This document shows, piece by piece, positions 60,946 through 64,000 of a stretch of 64,000 bases of DNA. Source of the stretch: Euzebya pacifica (GTDB lineage: Bacteria > Actinomycetota > Nitriliruptoria > Euzebyales > Euzebyaceae); the NCBI RefSeq assembly GCF_003344865.1, contig NZ_CP031165.1, forward strand, positions 2,051,910-2,115,909. Reading direction: 5' to 3'. The notes beneath the pieces are model-generated. The model saw only the letters and a list, made by a program, of their open reading frames with translations, searched no databases and was not told the DNA's origin. Positions within the stretch are counted from its first letter, which is position 1, and each line of letters begins with the position of its first letter. A program made the translations under genes and the position numbers.

Positions 60946-61515
60946 TGAGTAATGGTACTCGGGTTATCGTATTCCGCCCAAGGTTGTTCGCCCCTGGCCA
61001 TTCGACCGGTAGGAATGGCTTGCGCGGCGCGAGACACCGCGATGCTGCATCGTGATGTGCGCGGTGTCCCAGCGTGTGACTTCATCGCCTCCTACACGGT
61101 CCGTGCCCCTCACCGGGTCTACGACGACTTTGCGTTCGCAGGCCCCCAGTCGCTTATGTCGATGATTACCAAACGATGTTCTACAGAGGATCCCTAGGGG
61201 CACACATTACTACTGCGGCGGACGTGGAGGTTTCCGCACTCGAATTTCGAAGGTAGCGTTTGCGAGAATGGTCGTAGAGCAGATGGGTGGGAAGGTGCCG
61301 GCCAGAGCAGTGAAAGACGTTCAAGAGATTGCCAAATTCATACGCGACAGCTAGTTCGCAGGGTTTCGTACGAGTGCCCATCGGTGGCCCTTCTGTCCAC
61401 AGTGGTGGTCGACGGCGCCTCGAGTCCTGACGGACGGCGGACGGCGGACGGCGGACGGCGGACGGCGGACCGAGTATGAGTCCCTGACTCCGCAGGTACC
61501 ATCACCAGCCAACCG
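60946..61515. other. 570-bp intergenic region upstream of pyrK
   Basis: No credible gene; short open frames on both strands lack start context and family features. It holds a hairpin GACACCGC/GCGGTGTC (61033-61040/61061-61068), an AT-richer stretch around 61150-61350, a 7-bp tandem repeat (61434-61468), and TACCAT (61497-61502), a possible -10 box 13 nt before the pyrK ATG. Confidence 0.55.
61434..61468. repeat. 7-bp tandem repeat (ACGGCGG x5) upstream of pyrK
   Basis: Five perfect copies of ACGGCGG are followed by a partial one. It lies about 30 bp upstream of a possible -10 box for pyrK. Heptanucleotide runs are prone to slippage, and a change of 7 bp would alter promoter phasing. Confidence 0.9.
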
Positions 61516-62421
61516 ATGAGCACTTTCGTATCCAGCAAGGGCAACGGCCCGCCGTTCCAGGGCAGGGCCACCGGTCCGCTGCGCGCACGCTGCGAGGTCC
61601 TGCAGTACCGCAAGATCGGCAAGTACCACTCGATCACGTTCGTCTCCCCCGAGATGGCCGACCGCGCCGAACCCGGCATGTTCGTCACCATCGGGGTGGA
61701 GGGGCACTCCACGGTGCTCCGCCGACCGTTCGCGATCTACCAGGTCAGCCGTCACGGCCCCTGGGCCGGCACCGTCGAGATCGTCTTCGACGTCGTCGGC
61801 GAGGGCACCCGCTGGTTGGCCTCCCGGGTCAAGCACGACACCGTCGACCTCGTCGGGCCGCTCGGTACCCCGTTCCCGCTGCCCAAGCAGAACGTCGGCT
61901 GCCTGCTCGTCGGTCAGGGGTACGGCGCCGCACCGCTGCTGTACCTCGCCGGTGTCCTGCAGCAACGCGGCTTCCGCGCCGACATGATCATCGGGGCCAA
62001 GGACGCCGACGGCATCTTCAACGCCATCGAGGCCAAGCGCCTGTCCGCCACCACCATCCTCGTCACCGAGGACGGGTCGCTGGGGGAGGAGGGCAACATC
62101 CTCGACGTGATGGACCGCCACCTCGACCTCGGTCGCACCGGCCTGATCTACGCCTCCGGGCCGATGCCGCTGCTGCGTGACGTGTCCGGGCTGGCCGCCA
62201 GCCGTGGCGTCCCCATCCGTGTCGCCGTCGAGGAGGCCATGGCCTGCGGCACCGGGGTGTGCTGGACCTGCGTCATGCCGGTCGAGCGCAAGGGGGCGGT
62301 CTACAACCTGCGGTCCTGCATCGAGGGTCCGGTCTTCAACGGCGCCAAGGTCCAGTGGGACGCCATCGGCGCCCTGCCCGTCCACGACATCCCCGAACCG
62401 CTGCCCGAGGACGACGCGTGA
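61516..62421 (+). CDS. pyrK: Dihydroorotate dehydrogenase electron-transfer subunit
   Basis: A 301-residue FAD/2Fe-2S protein that passes electrons from class 1B PyrD to NAD. The FAD domain has FVTIGVEGHSTVLRRPFAIY, and the nucleotide domain has CLLVGQGYGAAPLLYLA. The iron-sulfur ligands are Cys244, Cys249, Cys252 (MACGTGVCWTCVMP) and Cys268 (LRSCIEGPVF). It overlaps pyrD by 4 bp. In many genomes it follows carB directly; here an island separates them. Confidence 0.95.
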   Translation: MSTFVSSKGNGPPFQGRATGPLRARCEVLQYRKIGKYHSITFVSPEMADRAEPGMFVTIGVEGHSTVLRRPFAIYQVSRHGPWAGTVEIVFDVVGEGTRWLASRVKHDTVDLVGPLGTPFPLPKQNVGCLLVGQGYGAAPLLYLAGVLQQRGFRADMIIGAKDADGIFNAIEAKRLSATTILVTEDGSLGEEGNILDVMDRHLDLGRTGLIYASGPMPLLRDVSGLAASRGVPIRVAVEEAMACGTGVCWTCVMPVERKGAVYNLRSCIEGPVFNGAKVQWDAIGALPVHDIPEPLPEDDA

Positions 62422-63386
62422 GCACCGTGCCGTCCTCCCGCAAGGCCCGCTCGGCTCCCGTCACCCCCGCCGAGGTGGACCTCCGCGTCCAGCTCGACGA
62501 CATGATCCTGCGCAACCCGATCCTTGCGGCCAGCGGCACGTTCGCGTCCGGGCAGGAGATCAACCGGTTCTTCGACGTGAACCGCCTGGGCGCCGTGGTC
62601 ATCAAGTCCATCACCATGGAACCGCGGCCCGGCCTGCCGACCCCCCGCATGGCCGAGACTGCCAGCGGCATGCTCAACGCCATCGGCCTGCAGAACGCCG
62701 GGGTGGAGCGGTGGCTGTCGCTGGACTACCCGTGGCTGGTCCACCACGGCGTGCCGATCATCGCCTCCATCGCCGGCCGCACCGTCCACGAGTACCGCCA
62801 GGTCGCCGAGAAGCTGCGTGGCCTCGAGGGGATCGTGGCCATCGAGGCCAACATCTCCTCCCCGAACGCCGACGCGGGCGGAGGCCTCTTCGCCGCCCAC
62901 CCCGCCACCGCCGCCGAGGTTGTCTCGACCATCATGCGGGTGGCCACCGTGCCGGTGTTCGCCAAGCTGACGCCCGACGTGACCGACATCGTCCCGATCG
63001 CCCACGCGGCAGCCGAAGCGGGCGCATCCGGGGTCTCGCTGATCAACACCGTGCTCGGCATGGCGATCGACGTGGAGACCCGCCAGCCCAAGCTCGCGGC
63101 GGGCATGGGTGGGCTGTCGGGCCCCGCGATCAAGCCGATCGCCATCCGTGCGGTCCACCAGATCCACTCCGTCATGCCGGACCTGCCGATCATCGGCATG
63201 GGCGGTGCGGCCACCGTCGAGGACGTCGTGGAGTTCATGCTTGCCGGCGCCAGCGCTGTCGCCATCGGCACGGCCACGTTCGCCAACCCCATGGCGTCGA
63301 TGGAGATCGTGGAGGGGCTGCCGAACTGGCTGGCCGAACGCGGCATCCGTCACGCCCGGTCGCTCATCGGTGGCGTGCGCATCTGA
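62418..63386 (+). CDS. pyrD: Dihydroorotate dehydrogenase, class 1B-like with Ser in the catalytic position
   Basis: A 322-residue FMN barrel enzyme (GTG start inside the pyrK stop). Family features are NPILAASGTFASGQEINRFF, VVIKSITMEPRPGLPTPRMA, and the FMN phosphate site GMGGAATVEDVVEFMLAGAS. The active-site loop reads IEANISSPNADAGGG: Ser148 stands where class 1 enzymes have Cys (SCPN), a feature of the membrane-bound class 2 enzymes. Adjacency to pyrK and the overall sequence place it in class 1B. Activity is likely, but with an altered catalytic base. Confidence 0.93.
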   Translation: MSTVPSSRKARSAPVTPAEVDLRVQLDDMILRNPILAASGTFASGQEINRFFDVNRLGAVVIKSITMEPRPGLPTPRMAETASGMLNAIGLQNAGVERWLSLDYPWLVHHGVPIIASIAGRTVHEYRQVAEKLRGLEGIVAIEANISSPNADAGGGLFAAHPATAAEVVSTIMRVATVPVFAKLTPDVTDIVPIAHAAAEAGASGVSLINTVLGMAIDVETRQPKLAAGMGGLSGPAIKPIAIRAVHQIHSVMPDLPIIGMGGAATVEDVVEFMLAGASAVAIGTATFANPMASMEIVEGLPNWLAERGIRHARSLIGGVRI

Positions 63387-63446
63387 CCGCCGGGCGGGCG
63401 AGACCGGGGCGTAAGGACCAACCGGTATCACCCGTATCCTCCGGCG

Positions 63447-64000
63447 ATGCCCTCCTCACTGCGCTCCGTCCTGCCACCCGTACGCTCCGTGTCCTGGCGG
63501 CTGTTCGCCCCGGTGGTGCTGCTCCTCGCAGCGCTGCTGGCCGTGCAGCCCCCGACCCACGCCCAGACCGAGGGCCCGACGACGGAGTTCGAGGACAACG
63601 GCGCGTCGGACTGGACGTCGCTGGAGGGTGAGCAGGCGTTCCTCGCCGCCGTCGCCGAGGGCAGCGACCGGGTGGCGATCACCGAGATCGGCCGTTCGCT
63701 CGAGGACCGCCCGATCCAGCTGGTGGTGCTCGGCGAACCCGCGCCGCCGAGCGTCGAGGAGGCGCTGACCCGCCCGACGATGTACTTCACGTGCTCGGTC
63801 CACGGTAACGAACCCGCCGGCCGTGAGGCCTGCCTGATCGAGCTGCGCGACCTGGCCTTCAGCGACGACCCGGCGATCGTGGAGCTGCTGACGACGGCGA
63901 CCGTGCTGTTCACGCCGACGGTCAACCCCGACGGCCGCAACGCCAACGCCCGCGGCAACTCCACCGGGGCCGACATCAACCGCGACCACCTCAACCTGCG
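63447..64000 (+). CDS. Secreted M14-family zinc carboxypeptidase, N-terminal part (3' end outside the window)
   Basis: The frame starts at ATG 63447 and runs off the window end, giving 184 residues. Residues 1-40 are a signal peptide with basic start and hydrophobic core (WRLFAPVVLLLAALLAV, then THAQ). The M14 fold begins with ITEIGRSLEDRPIQLVVLGE. The first zinc ligands His and Glu are in SVHGNEPAGREA, and a substrate-binding segment VNPDGRNANARGN and INRDHLNL follows. The third zinc His and the catalytic Glu would lie beyond the window. It occupies the place where pyrF might be expected. Confidence 0.88.
   Translation, partial: MPSSLRSVLPPVRSVSWRLFAPVVLLLAALLAVQPPTHAQTEGPTTEFEDNGASDWTSLEGEQAFLAAVAEGSDRVAITEIGRSLEDRPIQLVVLGEPAPPSVEEALTRPTMYFTCSVHGNEPAGREACLIELRDLAFSDDPAIVELLTTATVLFTPTVNPDGRNANARGNSTGADINRDHLNL

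Noticed and set aside
60952-61203. Two overlapping frames of about 80 codons on opposite strands upstream of pyrK
   Set aside because: No ribosome-binding site, promoter fit or recognisable domain; they cover the hairpin region and look like chance frames.

Overview
The window is 64 kb of high-GC DNA from a deep-branching actinobacterium, most likely of the Nitriliruptoria/Euzebya type. The reasons are the gene order alaS-ruvX-mltG-aroE / type IV pilus genes / aroC-aroK-aroB-pepP-efp-nusB / pyrR-pyrB-pyrC-carA-carB, GTG and TTG starts, TANNNT boxes 6-11 nt upstream of start codons (leaderless mRNAs), cell-wall-binding-repeat-2 proteins, and an LAXTG-type sorting signal. The lineage is inferred from gene content only. 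No tRNA, rRNA or CRISPR array was seen.

Region 1 (1-16.5 kb) deals with the cell surface. It holds a partial Gfo/Idh/MocA oxidoreductase, two paralogous nucleotide-sugar dehydrogenases flanking a Wzm/Wzt-type polysaccharide ABC exporter, a sugar epimerase, an aldo/keto reductase, and a large secreted cell-wall-binding protein. An intact IS30-family element follows, inserted in a palindromic repeat. Then come a VanY-type peptidase, an orphan receiver protein, an O-antigen-ligase-like protein with a TPR tail, an MFS-monooxygenase fusion, and a small anchored cupredoxin-like protein.

Region 2 (16.5-28.8 kb) is mostly housekeeping: menB, a lipoprotein, an HTH-PIN toxin-antitoxin-like pair, NUDIX and PucR genes, a NagZ-like lipoprotein, alaS, a hypothetical gene, ruvX, mltG and aroE.

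Region 3 (28.8-44.6 kb) is a near-complete type IV pilus locus. It encodes a DUF4388 protein and a small Ras/MglA-like GTPase, PilB, PilT with an extra N-terminal domain, PilC, three large minor pilins, the major pilin, a second pilin, a small HTH regulator, and PilM/N/O/P-like proteins. No prepilin peptidase is present in the window. Two c-di-GMP links are visible. A c-di-GMP-I riboswitch lies in the leader of the major pilin. Three sites of identical architecture (YTCAAGT-N14-RCCGAT), resembling sigma28/WhiG promoters, lie upstream of the DUF4388 gene, pilT and the riboswitch. The pilB-pilT gap also carries four copies of a palindromic operator-like motif.

Region 4 (44.6-64 kb) carries aroC-aroK-aroB-pepP-efp-nusB and then the pyrimidine operon. 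A PyrR-binding RNA element overlaps the pyrR ribosome-binding site. The operon is interrupted twice. An AbiEi/DUF559-like gene flanked by palindromic repeat doublets sits between nusB and pyrR. A 2.9-kb AT-richer island (ISL3 remnant, a frameshifted secreted peptidoglycan-binding protein, a membrane protein) separates carB from pyrK-pyrD. PyrC lacks one canonical metal-binding histidine, and PyrD has serine where class 1B enzymes have the catalytic cysteine. The window ends inside an M14 carboxypeptidase gene.

A dispersed palindromic repeat occurs as doublets with an exact 73-bp period at three places (9.7, 49.7 and 50.8 kb). This family and the c-di-GMP wiring of the pilus locus are the most interesting signals.
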